Positions 8,787 to 19,225 of a stretch of DNA of 64,000 nt are shown in pieces. Under the pieces are notes generated by a model, which was not told the origin of the DNA, made no database searches, and saw only the letters and a program-made list of their open reading frames with translations. Source of the stretch: Aureimonas glaciei (lineage in GTDB: Bacteria; Pseudomonadota; Alphaproteobacteria; Rhizobiales; Rhizobiaceae); the NCBI RefSeq assembly GCF_014643375.1, contig NZ_BMJJ01000011.1:62389-126388 (forward strand), read 5' to 3'. How positions within the stretch are numbered: the first letter of the stretch is position 1; every line of letters begins with the position of its first letter. The translations under genes and the position numbers were made by a program.

Positions 8787-9341
8787 TCAGCCCATGATGG
8801 GCTTCAAAGCCGCCTGGCAGGCCGCCTCGTCGCCCGCATCGGCCGCAGTCTGGGCCTTTTCGAGGGCCGCCGTCGTCTCGGCAGCACTCGCCGCGGGAGA
8901 CTGCCCCGTCTGCTGCGCGGCCGCATCCTGACTCGACGTCGCGATCTGAGGATCGGTTCCGCCTGCGGCCGACGCCATCGGCGCGGTGCTGCCGTCCTTC
9001 GACACCTCGCCGGAGGCGGTCGCCTGGCCTGGCGTCGTGGTGGTGCCGCCGGCCGTCGCCGCCGTGTCCGAGGCCCCCGCGCCGGCTGTCGTTTCCGTGG
9101 CGGTGCTATCGGCCGAACCGAGCGGCGCCACGCTGCCGTCCTTGGAGATCGGACCAGTGCTCGGCGCGGTCGCCGAACCGGCCGGGGCCTCGAAGTTCGT
9201 GGTCTGGCCACCATCAGGGGTAGTCGAGGCCGTCGTCTCCTTGGCCCGAAGCGAGGCGATGTCGGCCGCACAATCGGCGAAGGCCGGCGCCGCGAAGGCC
9301 GTCATGCCCGCCGCGGCAACGAGAAGCGAAATGCGTGTCAT
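8787..9341 (-). CDS. Secreted Ala/Thr/Ser-rich protein with an internal repeat, unknown
   Basis: A 184-residue protein with a clear Sec signal peptide ending AAPAFA, giving a mature chain that starts Asp-Cys. The body is low-complexity (Ala, Thr, Ser, Gly) and holds two copies of a motif, ISKDGSVAPLGSA and VSKDGSTAPMASA, about 55 residues apart. Its mature part has only two cysteines, one at each end, so one disulfide could close the chain. The C-terminal 30 residues look like an alpha-helical hairpin. I take the second ATG (9341) because an AAGG lies 9 nt before it; the first ATG (9350) abuts that AAGG. It lies between treZ and glgX in the same direction. No function is assigned; an envelope protein is inferred. 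Confidence 0.82.
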   Translation of the reverse strand: MTRISLLVAAAGMTAFAAPAFADCAADIASLRAKETTASTTPDGGQTTNFEAPAGSATAPSTGPISKDGSVAPLGSADSTATETTAGAGASDTAATAGGTTTTPGQATASGEVSKDGSTAPMASAAGGTDPQIATSSQDAAAQQTGQSPAASAAETTAALEKAQTAADAGDEAACQAALKPIMG

Positions 9342-9445
9342 CCCAGTCATCCTTTGTTATTGCCCACCAGACGGAAACTGCCTGTTCCCGATAGAGTTCC
9401 TGAAGGGAAGCGCGGCTACAGATTTGCCTGCCCCCTCAAGAGGAT

Positions 9446-9479
9446 CGTCGCGCCCGGCCTGCCTCGGCCGGGCGCGACG
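9446..9479. terminator. Strong hairpin at the 3' end of glgX
   Basis: Perfect 14-bp inverted repeat (arms CGTCGCGCCCGGCC and its complement) around a 6-nt loop, 5 nt past the glgX stop. It is very stable by base composition. There is no U-tract, but the position supports a transcript end between glgX and the secreted-protein gene. Confidence 0.8.
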
Positions 9480-9484
9480 GGCGC

Positions 9485-11800
<2,316 letters not shown>

Positions 11801-11982
11801 GAAGTTCCCGGCCGGGGCTTGGTTCCCGCGTCATGTGCGGCGCAATGCCCCTTGGCGAAGGGCCTGGCCGGTCCCGGTGGCGCCCGCGCCCGCGTCTGAG
11901 GCAGCGTCTCGCCCGGCAGGCCATTTCCGCTGGCTCTGAAGACCGGAAACAGGGAGTTAGAGGGCGCGCAAAACTCCTCCGG

Positions 11983-13380
11983 CTACGCTTTGCCACCCAC
12001 CGAGAAAATCCCGTCCTGGTAGCGGCGCAGGGCCAGAAGCGCCGATGTCTCGGCCATGTCGATATCGCCGAGACCGATCGGCTGCCCGGCCGCGACGGGC
12101 CGGACCAGGCGCCTGTCGGCAACCAGATAATAGGGCGCGGCGCGATCGGCCGCGAGCGGCCCGGCCGGGTGGAGCGCCGCGCCGACACCCTCGATCGTGT
12201 GGTGATGGCCGACGGCCGAGAGCAGCGTCCCGGCCGCCAGGTCGGCCTCGGCGATAGCGACCAGGTCTAGGCGCGGCAGCGGGCGCTCGGCGCCGCTCGA
12301 CGTGCCGCGCAGCGCGACCTCCAGGATGCTCGTGGCCGCTTCCAGGCCGAGCAGGTGGCGGGGGATGTAGAGCATGGCCGTACGGCCGTTGCGCGACAGG
12401 ATGTGGCCTTTCTCCCGCAGCATCTCCCAGCTCGCGCCGTCGCGGCAGCGGACCACGACGAAGACGCCGCCGGCAAAGCTGATCTCGCCGGGAAGGCGCA
12501 GGCAGTGGAAGACGTCGATCCGCCGCTCGCCGGAAAGGATGCCGCCGTCCTCGACCGTCGAGAACACGCTGGCGACCTCGCCGGTGCGCAGGATCGGGCA
12601 GTGCAGCGCCGGCACGTCGGGAATGAGGTCGACGGCATTGGCCGCGACGCCGAGCTCGCAGAGGTCGGGAACCGCGCGCTGCGGCAATGCGGCAGCGGCC
12701 TTTGCCCGCGCGGCGACCATGGCGCCCGCTGGATGGTCGCCGAGATCGAGGAGGTCTCCGAAGCCGGGGGCGTCCACCGTCGTGCCGTTGCTGCTGAGCT
12801 TCCCCGTCGCCGGATCGTACGAAAAGTCGTATTCGCTGGATTTGCCGGCGGCGACGATGTCGAAGCCGAGCACCTCGGCCCAGGTGACGAGCCCGATCAG
12901 GAGGCTCGGCTGGTCGCCGTCGACCGGGGTGACGATGACGCCGTTGGCGGCGGCGAGACGCGCCAGGCCGGGGCCGACGACGCTGTCGACCTCCTTCGAC
13001 ACCAGCGCGACATGGCGCTTCGCCTCGATGGCGAGACGCGCGTGCCGGGCGCCGGCCTCGGGATGGCCGGTCGCCTCGACGACGACGTCGATCGGCAGGT
13101 GCAGGACCACGGACAGATCGCCGGCGGCGATGAAATGTCCGGCGTCCCAGGCGGCGGTCGCCGCGGCCGCGTCGCCGCATTCGGCGATCGAGGTATGCGC
13201 GATGCCGACGGCGCGAAGGGCGGCCGCGGCCGCCGCCGCGGTGACGTCGACGGCGACGCGGACATTCATCAGGGGCACGTGCAGCCCTTGCGCGATGAAG
13301 GAACGGCCGAAGCCGCCGGTGCCGACGACGCAGGTCTCGACGATGCGCCCGTCGGCCCGGAAATAGCTGTGATGGTTCAT
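11983..13380 (-). CDS. NAD(P)-binding oxidoreductase with C-terminal SAF domain
   Basis: A 465-residue protein with an N-terminal Rossmann fold like homoserine dehydrogenase (glycine-rich VGTGGFGRSF near 18-27), a central catalytic region and a C-terminal SAF domain (about 390-455), the small fold also found in FlgA and sialic acid synthases. Such proteins are often labelled FlgA-like, but they occur beside sugar-acid genes, and an oxidoreductase acting on a short polyhydroxy acid is the usual guess. It starts 4 nt after the tctA stop, so it is the last gene of the pdxA-like/tctCBA operon. Substrate is unknown. The first 50 residues of the fold are Ala-rich but otherwise ordinary. Confidence 0.85.
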   Translation of the reverse strand: MNHHSYFRADGRIVETCVVGTGGFGRSFIAQGLHVPLMNVRVAVDVTAAAAAAALRAVGIAHTSIAECGDAAAATAAWDAGHFIAAGDLSVVLHLPIDVVVEATGHPEAGARHARLAIEAKRHVALVSKEVDSVVGPGLARLAAANGVIVTPVDGDQPSLLIGLVTWAEVLGFDIVAAGKSSEYDFSYDPATGKLSSNGTTVDAPGFGDLLDLGDHPAGAMVAARAKAAAALPQRAVPDLCELGVAANAVDLIPDVPALHCPILRTGEVASVFSTVEDGGILSGERRIDVFHCLRLPGEISFAGGVFVVVRCRDGASWEMLREKGHILSRNGRTAMLYIPRHLLGLEAATSILEVALRGTSSGAERPLPRLDLVAIAEADLAAGTLLSAVGHHHTIEGVGAALHPAGPLAADRAAPYYLVADRRLVRPVAAGQPIGLGDIDMAETSALLALRRYQDGIFSVGGKA

Positions 13381-13384
13381 CCGT

Positions 13385-14896
13385 TCAGCTCTCGATCGGG
13401 GTGCGGGACCGGCGCAGGCCGATGGCCTTGGAGAGGAGCGGCCAGACCAGCATGGCGACGCCGAGGGTCATGATCGTGGCGACCAGCGGGTTCGACCAGA
13501 ACACCAGCAGCGAGCCTTCCGACATCAGCAGCGACTGGCGGAAGGCGGCCTCCGCCTTGGCGCCCAGCACCATGGCGAGGACCAGCGGCGCGATCGGATA
13601 TTCCAGTTTCTTGAAGAGATAGCCGAGCACGCCGAAGCCGAGCAGCAGCCAGAAGTCGAAGGTGGCGTTGGCCACCTGGTAGACGCCGGTCATGATCACC
13701 GCGACGATGATCGGGCCGATGATGGCGAAAGGCACGCGCAGGATCGAGGCGTAGAGCGGCACGGTGGCGAGCACCAGGATGACGGCGACGACATTGCCGA
13801 GATACATCGAGGCGACGAGGCTCCAGACGAAGTCCGGTCGGTTGATGAACAGCATCGGCCCAGGCGTCAGGCCCCAGATCATCAGGCCGCCCATCATCAC
13901 CGCGGCGGTGGCGGAGCCGGGAATGCCGAGCGCCAGCATCGGCAGGAGGGCCGAGGTGCCGGCCGAGTGGTCGGCGGTCTCCGGCGCGACGATGCCGCGC
14001 GGATCGCCCTTGCCGAACTCAGACTGGTCGCGGGCGAAGCGCCGGGCAAAACCGTAGCTCATGAAGGAGGCCGCCGTCGGCCCGCCCGGGGTGATGCCCA
14101 TCCAGATGCCGATGAAGATCGAGCGGATCATCAGCGCCCAATAGCGGGGCATTTCCTTCAGCGTCTTGAACACATCCGCGGCCCGGACGCGGGCGGAGAT
14201 CCCCTTGAAGGAGAGGCCCTCCTCCATGGTCAGCATCAGTTCGCCGATGCCGAACAGACCCATGACAGCGATGAGGAAGCTGACGCCCTTGATGAGATCC
14301 GTCACGCCGAAAGTCAGCCGCATGCCGCCGGACATGGTGTCCATGCCGACGGTGGCGAAGGCGAAGCCCAGCATCATCGAGACCAGCGTCTTGAACGGCG
14401 GGTTCGCGCTCATGCCGATGAAGCTGGCGAAGGCGAGAAAATAGACGCCGAAGAATTCCGGCGAGGAGAAGCGCAGCGCAAAGCCGGCCACCCAGCCGGA
14501 GAGCAGCGTGATCATCACCACGCCGGCCAGGGCCCCGATGCCGGCGGAGACGAAGGCGAGCGTCAGCGCCCGCGTCGCCTGGCCCTGCCGCGCCATGGGG
14601 TAACCGTCGAAGGTGGTGGCGACAGAGGATGGCTCGCCGGGAATGTTGAACAGGATGGAGGTGGTCGAGCCGCCGAACAGCGCGCCCCAGTACATGCAGG
14701 AGAGGAGGATGATCGCCGAGATCGGGTCCATGGTGAAGGTCAGCGGCAGGAGCAGCGACACGCCGTTCGGGGCGCCGAGCCCCGGCAGCACGCCGACCAG
14801 CACGCCCAGCATGACCCCGACCATCATGATCATCAGGTGATAGGTGCTGAGAACGGTGGCAAAGCCGTCCATCAGGTGGCCGAGATTGTCAGTCAT
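13385..14896 (-). CDS. tctA: TTT transporter large membrane subunit
   Basis: Large permease of a tripartite tricarboxylate transporter, a secondary, ion-driven, binding-protein-dependent carboxylate importer. The 503 residues show about 12 hydrophobic segments and the TctA hallmarks GVLPGLGAPNGVSLLLPL near the N-terminus and a repeated LGIPGSATAAVMMGGL half-way along. An excellent GGGAGGGG ribosome site precedes the ATG. It sits in an operon with tctC, tctB, a PdxA-like dehydrogenase and a SAF oxidoreductase. This suggests the cargo is a sugar acid or hydroxy-acid rather than citrate; the cargo itself is inferred. Confidence 0.94.
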   Translation of the reverse strand: MTDNLGHLMDGFATVLSTYHLMIMMVGVMLGVLVGVLPGLGAPNGVSLLLPLTFTMDPISAIILLSCMYWGALFGGSTTSILFNIPGEPSSVATTFDGYPMARQGQATRALTLAFVSAGIGALAGVVMITLLSGWVAGFALRFSSPEFFGVYFLAFASFIGMSANPPFKTLVSMMLGFAFATVGMDTMSGGMRLTFGVTDLIKGVSFLIAVMGLFGIGELMLTMEEGLSFKGISARVRAADVFKTLKEMPRYWALMIRSIFIGIWMGITPGGPTAASFMSYGFARRFARDQSEFGKGDPRGIVAPETADHSAGTSALLPMLALGIPGSATAAVMMGGLMIWGLTPGPMLFINRPDFVWSLVASMYLGNVVAVILVLATVPLYASILRVPFAIIGPIIVAVIMTGVYQVANATFDFWLLLGFGVLGYLFKKLEYPIAPLVLAMVLGAKAEAAFRQSLLMSEGSLLVFWSNPLVATIMTLGVAMLVWPLLSKAIGLRRSRTPIES

Positions 14897-14963
14897 GTCA
14901 TCCCCTCCCAGGAGCCGGACTCTGGTTCGGCAGGCAGCGCAGGGCGCCGACGGACGCGCCGTG

Positions 14964-15467
14964 TCAGTAGATGCCGAACATCGCTTCGACGGGGCCCTTG
15001 AGCAGGGGAACCTGGAAGCCGATTTCGAAGATCAGGTAGAAGGCGACGGCGACGCAAAGGCCCGAGAGAACCGAGAGCCACCAGGCGTATTTGCCCTGGA
15101 AGATCATCGCCGTGGCGATGTAGAGCGCCGTCCCGACGTAAAGGCCGACGAAGACCGACAGCACGGCGAAGGCGACCACCGGCAGGAAGAAGGAGGCGAC
15201 GCGGTTGAGGCGCTGGCGATCGAGGAAGACCTCGCCGACATGGTGCTCCAGGATGACGGCCCGCCCGAGATTGACGAGGCTGCCCAGCGTGATCAGGACA
15301 CCGATCCAGAACGGGAAATAGCCCGAGGCCGGGCCGGTCTCCTCCCAGGCGATGCCGAGCTGCCAGGAGCCGTAGCAGACGGCGACGCCGATGCCGCCGG
15401 TCAGGCACGCCGTGGCGATTTCCATCGCATGCCGCGACAGGCCTCTGCCGTGATCCGAATTGTCCAT
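14964..15467 (-). CDS. tctB: TTT transporter small membrane subunit
   Basis: Small permease subunit of the same transporter: 167 residues with four hydrophobic helices, the usual TctB size. Its sequence is typical of the poorly conserved TctB family (SGYFPFWIGVLI after helix 1; a C-terminal LIFEIGFQVPLLKGPVE). Start chosen at the ATG at 15467, which has GAGG 6 nt ahead; the open frame reaches further upstream into tctC but has no sensible start there. It lies between tctC and tctA, the common gene order C-B-A. Confidence 0.9.
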   Translation of the reverse strand: MDNSDHGRGLSRHAMEIATACLTGGIGVAVCYGSWQLGIAWEETGPASGYFPFWIGVLITLGSLVNLGRAVILEHHVGEVFLDRQRLNRVASFFLPVVAFAVLSVFVGLYVGTALYIATAMIFQGKYAWWLSVLSGLCVAVAFYLIFEIGFQVPLLKGPVEAMFGIY

Positions 15468-15489
15468 GACCGCCTCGCTGAAGATGGAA

Positions 15490-15517
15490 CGGCCGGACGG
15501 CGGATGCCGCCCGGCCG
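15490..15517. other. Hairpin between tctC and tctB
   Basis: Inverted repeat of 12-nt arms with one A/C mismatch (CGGCCGG-A-CGGC paired with GCCG-C-CCGGCCG) and a GGAT loop, 9 nt after the tctC stop. Such intra-operon hairpins can protect the upstream mRNA or stop some transcripts, so that binding protein is made in excess. This is inference from position. Confidence 0.65.
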
Positions 15518-15526
15518 CGAGAAGCC

Positions 15527-16507
15527 TTACTTGACGAGCCAGCCTTCGCGCTCGAGCACCTCGACGACCCGCTTGGTGTCCTTCTCGGCGTAGTCGGCAA
15601 AATCCTCGCCGGCGATGAACTCGCCGCTCTGGGCGGTCTTGGTGATGTACTCTGCCCATTCCGGCGTTTCCGACACCTTCTTCAACACGTCGCGGTAATA
15701 GGTCACCACCTCGTCGTCGACGCCGGCCGGCAGCCAGACGGTGCGCGGCATGCGGTAGGTGTCAATGGCGATCCCGGCTTCCTTGCAGGTCTGGATGTCG
15801 TGCCAGCCCTTGCCGTCATAGACCGGCTCGCTCTTGGGTAGACGCTCGGTGCGGAAGACGCAGAGCGGCTTGACGAGGCCGGCTTCCCACTGGCCGCGGT
15901 TTTCGTTGGGATTGTTGACATTGGCGTCGATGTGGCCGCCGGCGAGCTGGGTCAGCGCCTCGCCGCCACCGTTGAAGGGGATGTAGCGGAACTTCACCCC
16001 GGTCGCCTCGGACAGCATGGAGACCAGGATCTGGTCGGTGTCCTTGGACTGACTGCCGCCGATCTGCATGTTGCCGGTCTTGGCCGCGGCGATAAAAGCG
16101 GCGGCATCGTTGATCTCGGACTTGCCGTTCGCCCAGATCAGGAATTCGTCGAGGGCGAGCGCCGCCACCGGAATGAGATCGTCGGCCTTGTAGGGCATCT
16201 TGGCGACGTTCGGCAGGAGGTACTCGTTGTTGGTGCCGAAGGTGAGCTTGTGGACGTCGCCTGCATGCGCGGCGGTGTAGGCAAAGCCTTCCGCGCCGGA
16301 GCCGCCGCCCTTGTTGGTGACGATCACCGAGGTCTTCATCAGCTCGTGCTTGCCGATGATCATCTGAATGGTGCGGGCAAACGTGTCGGTGCCGCCGCCG
16401 GGGCCGGAGGTGACGACGAACTCGACCGGACGGCTGGGCTCGAAGGCCTGGGCCGGCAGCGCGACGCCGAGTGCGAGCGTCGCTGCCAGTGTCATGGATT
16501 TCAGCAT
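15527..16507 (-). CDS. tctC: TTT transporter periplasmic solute-binding protein
   Basis: Binding protein of the TctC/Bug family, which captures carboxylates in the periplasm for TctAB. The 326-residue chain begins with a Sec signal (MLKSMTLAATLALGVALPAQA) and continues with the family pattern: VEFVVTSGPGGGTDTFAR at the first beta-loop-alpha and a KGGGSGAEG loop that grips the ligand carboxylate. I chose the second ATG (16507): GGGAGGA sits 6 nt before it but directly abuts the first ATG (16513). Downstream of the PdxA-like gene and followed by a hairpin, then tctB. Confidence 0.93.
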   Translation of the reverse strand: MLKSMTLAATLALGVALPAQAFEPSRPVEFVVTSGPGGGTDTFARTIQMIIGKHELMKTSVIVTNKGGGSGAEGFAYTAAHAGDVHKLTFGTNNEYLLPNVAKMPYKADDLIPVAALALDEFLIWANGKSEINDAAAFIAAAKTGNMQIGGSQSKDTDQILVSMLSEATGVKFRYIPFNGGGEALTQLAGGHIDANVNNPNENRGQWEAGLVKPLCVFRTERLPKSEPVYDGKGWHDIQTCKEAGIAIDTYRMPRTVWLPAGVDDEVVTYYRDVLKKVSETPEWAEYITKTAQSGEFIAGEDFADYAEKDTKRVVEVLEREGWLVK

Positions 16508-16577
16508 TGTCATTCCTCCCTGGTGAAAATTCTGGCCGCCCTGGTTATCCCGTGGGTCGGCCGCTCTCAGTCGGCCG

Positions 16578-17627
16578 TCAGCGCGGCGCAGACCCTTCCT
16601 CGCGGGCGCGGCGCGCCATCCGGGCTGCGAGCAGCACCGCTTCGCGCGAGGCGCCGACATCGGCGATGCCCTGGCCGGCGATGTCGTAGGCGGTGCCGTG
16701 CGCCGGCGTGCAGAGCGGGAAGGGCAAGCCGCCCATCATGGTCACGCCCTTGTCGAAGCCCATCATCTTCATCGCGATCTGGCCCTGGTCATGATACATG
16801 GTCAGCACCGCGTGAAAGCCTTCCTTGACCGCGCGCAGGAAGACGGTGTCGGCGGGAAACGGCCCCTCGACGTCGAAGCCCATGGCCTTGGCGCGCTCGA
16901 CGGCGGGCTCGATCACCTCGATCTCCTCCATGCCGAAACTGCCGCCGTCGCCGGCATGCGGATTGAGACCGGCCACCGCGATCCGGGGATTCTCGATGCC
17001 GGCCTGCCGGAGGCAGGTCGCCGTCAGGTCCAGCTCGGCGAGAATGGCTTCCTCGGTGATGGCGGCGGAGACGGCCGAGAGCGGAATGTGCGAGGTGACG
17101 CGGGCATTCCAGATCTGTTCCAGGACGTTGAATTCGCGCGCCTTGCCGTTGAAGGACAGGACGTCCGAGACGAAGCGCAGCTCGTCGTCATAGCCGGGAT
17201 AGGCGTAGCGCATCGCCTTCTTGTTGAAGGGCGTGAAGCAGACCGCCGCCACCTCCCCGCGCTGCGCCATTTCCAGGCCGAAGCGGAAATTCTGGGTCGC
17301 GAAGGCGCCGCCGGCCAGCGTCGCCTCGCCGCGGCTGACATTTTCCGGCGACAGGTTCTGGAGGTCGATGAACAGCGGCTTGTCGGAGCGCGGGGACGTC
17401 TCCGACGTATCCGTCGTGACATCGAGGTCGAGCTCGATGCCGGCGATGCGGGCGCCGTCCTCGATCAGGCGGCGGTCGCCGACGACGACGAAGTGCACCG
17501 ATTCGGCGAGGTCGCGCTCCCCGAGCAGCCGGGCGGCGAGCTCGGAGCTGACCCCGGAGGGATCGCCCATCACGAGCGCCATCACCATCCGGTCGGACCG
17601 AGCCTGAAGATTTGCCGTCGGCGCCAT
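16578..17627 (-). CDS. PdxA-family dehydrogenase (PdxA2-like)
   Basis: Member of the 4-hydroxythreonine-4-phosphate dehydrogenase family, NAD-dependent metal enzymes that oxidise and decarboxylate phosphorylated four-carbon hydroxy-acids. Metal-binding histidines are visible as His180 (TSHIPL), His279 (YHDQGQ) and His310 (HGTAYD). The sugar-acid context points to a PdxA2-type catabolic role (threonate/erythronate 4-phosphate are known substrates of that branch) rather than vitamin B6 synthesis. The DUF1537-type kinase that normally supplies the phosphorylated substrate is missing from the cluster, so the substrate is unclear. First gene of its operon, divergent from the GntR regulator, with a palindrome between them. 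Confidence 0.87.
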   Translation of the reverse strand: MAPTANLQARSDRMVMALVMGDPSGVSSELAARLLGERDLAESVHFVVVGDRRLIEDGARIAGIELDLDVTTDTSETSPRSDKPLFIDLQNLSPENVSRGEATLAGGAFATQNFRFGLEMAQRGEVAAVCFTPFNKKAMRYAYPGYDDELRFVSDVLSFNGKAREFNVLEQIWNARVTSHIPLSAVSAAITEEAILAELDLTATCLRQAGIENPRIAVAGLNPHAGDGGSFGMEEIEVIEPAVERAKAMGFDVEGPFPADTVFLRAVKEGFHAVLTMYHDQGQIAMKMMGFDKGVTMMGGLPFPLCTPAHGTAYDIAGQGIADVGASREAVLLAARMARRAREEGSAPR

Positions 17628-17693
17628 CGCAGCGTCCTCCCAGATGCCATTGACTGATCGCGACGCTAGCGACGAAGGATCGCAGTGGCAAGC

Positions 17694-17716
17694 ATTTTGT
17701 ATTCGGTATACAAAAT
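17694..17716. promoter_or_regulatory. Perfect palindrome, probable GntR operator
   Basis: Perfect inverted repeat with 9-bp arms ATTTTGTAT and ATACAAAAT separated by 5 nt (TCGGT), in the gap between the PdxA-like gene (start 17627) and the GntR gene (start 17802). Core TTGTAT...ATACAA matches the TTGTATAC-type sites known for GntR/FCD regulators. It is AT-rich in a very GC-rich region. Control of both directions by the adjacent regulator is inferred. Confidence 0.85.
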
Positions 17717-17801
17717 TATATGAGCACTGATGCGGCGGCGGGATGTTCCCGGACGGGCCGCGTGTTAGTTCAAATGACCCTCACGCCTAAGGTGCGGACT
17801 T

Positions 17802-18503
17802 ATGGATACCGACAGCCCGACATTTGCCGCCGACCTGAAGCCCTCGGGGACGATTTCCCGCCAGTCTCTGCACGGCGAGATCGTCAACCGCCTGCGCGAC
17901 ATGATCATCGAGGGGGAACTCGTGCCGGGGGCCCGCATCCACGAGGCGCAGATGGGCGCCCAGCTCGGCGTCTCCCGGACGCCGCTGCGCGAGGCGCTGA
18001 AATATCTGGCGAGCGAGGGCCTGGTGGAGCTGGTCCCGAGCAAGGGCGCCGTGGTCAAGCGCTTCGGCGCCAAGGAGGTCCAGGACATGCTCCTCGTCGT
18101 CAAGGCGATGGAGGAACTCGCCGGCGCGCTGGCCTGCAAGAACGGCAGCGATGCCGACATTGCCGAGGTGCGCCGCCTGCACGACGCGATGATGCGCGCC
18201 TATGCGAAGGGCGACCGCCTGGAATATTTCAAGCTCAACCAGAACATCCACACGGCGATCGTGGCGGCGTCGGACAATCTGGCCCTGATCAATCTCCACG
18301 CCCTCCTGCAGTCCCGGCTGAAGCGGGTCCGCTTCATCGGGCATGAGGGGCCGGCGAAATGGGCAGCGGCCGTCGCCGAGCACGAGGACATGATCAAGGC
18401 GCTGGAGGCGCGCGATCCCGTCACCCTCTCGGCGGTGCTCGGCACGCATCTGGAAAACGCCTGGTTCCGCGTGAAGGAGCAGTGGGACGACGCGCCCGCC
18501 TGA
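17802..18503 (+). CDS. GntR family regulator, FCD subfamily
   Basis: DNA-binding regulator of 233 residues. The N-terminal winged helix-turn-helix (about 22-85) contains LRDMIIEGELVPGARI and the recognition helix LGVSRTPLREAL. The C-terminal all-helical FCD domain (about 95-220) carries the usual metal/ligand residues in LHDAMM...LNQNIHTAI and the late AVAEHEDMIKAL histidine. FCD domains bind small carboxylic acids, which fits the TTT operon it faces. A perfect palindrome at 17694-17716 lies between the two, so it probably controls both that operon and itself. Convergent with livF, 11 nt away. Confidence 0.93.
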   Translation: MDTDSPTFAADLKPSGTISRQSLHGEIVNRLRDMIIEGELVPGARIHEAQMGAQLGVSRTPLREALKYLASEGLVELVPSKGAVVKRFGAKEVQDMLLVVKAMEELAGALACKNGSDADIAEVRRLHDAMMRAYAKGDRLEYFKLNQNIHTAIVAASDNLALINLHALLQSRLKRVRFIGHEGPAKWAAAVAEHEDMIKALEARDPVTLSAVLGTHLENAWFRVKEQWDDAPA

Positions 18504-18514
18504 GGCACGCGACG

Positions 18515-19225
18515 TCAGTCGGCGTGCGCCTGGCCGAGATAGAGGCTGGCGGCGCGCTCGTCGTCGAGAAGCGCGCGCGCCGGGCCCGTGAGGGCGACTT
18601 TGCCGATATCGAGGATGTAGCCGATGTCGGAGATGGCGAGCGCCTGACGGGCCCGCTGCTCGATCAGGAGCACGGCGGTTCCCTCGCCGGCGAGGCCCGC
18701 GATCCGCCGAAAGCTCTCCTCGACAAGAACCGGCGACAGCGCCGCCGTCGGCTCGTCGAGGACGACGAGGCGCGGCCGCGTCATCAGCGCGCGGGCGAAG
18801 GCCAGTTGCTGGCGCTCGCCGCCCGACAGGCTGCCGGCCCGGGCCTTGCGCCGCTCGGCCAGCGCCGGGAACAGCGCGAAGAGTTCGGCGATCCGGCCCT
18901 TCCGATCCTTGACGCCCTCCACGACCTCAAGGTTTTCGAGCACCGTCAGCGGCGCGAAGACGTTGGCGACCTGCGGCACGTAGCCGACGCCGAGCGCGGC
19001 GCGCTTCTCGGCCGGGACGCCGAGGAGATCGGTGCCGTCGAGCAGGATCCGCCCGCCGACCCGCGGCAGGAGGCCGACCACGGCCTTGGCGAGGGTCGAC
19101 TTGCCCGCGCCGTTGGTGCCGGCGATGGTGACCACCTGCCCGGCGTCGACGATGACGTCGATGCCGTTGAGGATGTCGACCTCGGAATAGCCGCCGGTCA
19201 GCGCCTCGATCGAGAGCAGGCTCAT
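18515..19225 (-). CDS. livF: Branched-chain-type ABC transporter ATPase LivF
   Basis: Cytoplasmic ATPase of a LIV/HAAT-family importer. The 236 residues hold Walker A GTNGAGKST (about 37-45), Q-loop, signature LSGGERQQLAFARAL and Walker B LVVLDEPTAALSP. It overlaps livG by 4 nt and is the last gene of the operon binding protein-livH-livM-livG-livF. LIV-type systems import many substrates besides leucine; here the amidohydrolase upstream hints at a dipeptide, amide or N-acyl compound (inferred). Confidence 0.93.
   Translation of the reverse strand: MSLLSIEALTGGYSEVDILNGIDVIVDAGQVVTIAGTNGAGKSTLAKAVVGLLPRVGGRILLDGTDLLGVPAEKRAALGVGYVPQVANVFAPLTVLENLEVVEGVKDRKGRIAELFALFPALAERRKARAGSLSGGERQQLAFARALMTRPRLVVLDEPTAALSPVLVEESFRRIAGLAGEGTAVLLIEQRARQALAISDIGYILDIGKVALTGPARALLDDERAASLYLGQAHAD

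Noticed and set aside
8787-9341. Possible phase-variable or CRISPR-like repeat
   Set aside because: Only two diverged copies at protein level, no spacers and no regular spacing.
6562-9479. Textbook intrinsic terminators at 6562, 6620 and 9446
   Set aside because: Stems are excellent but no U-tract follows, so I list them as terminator-like hairpins only.
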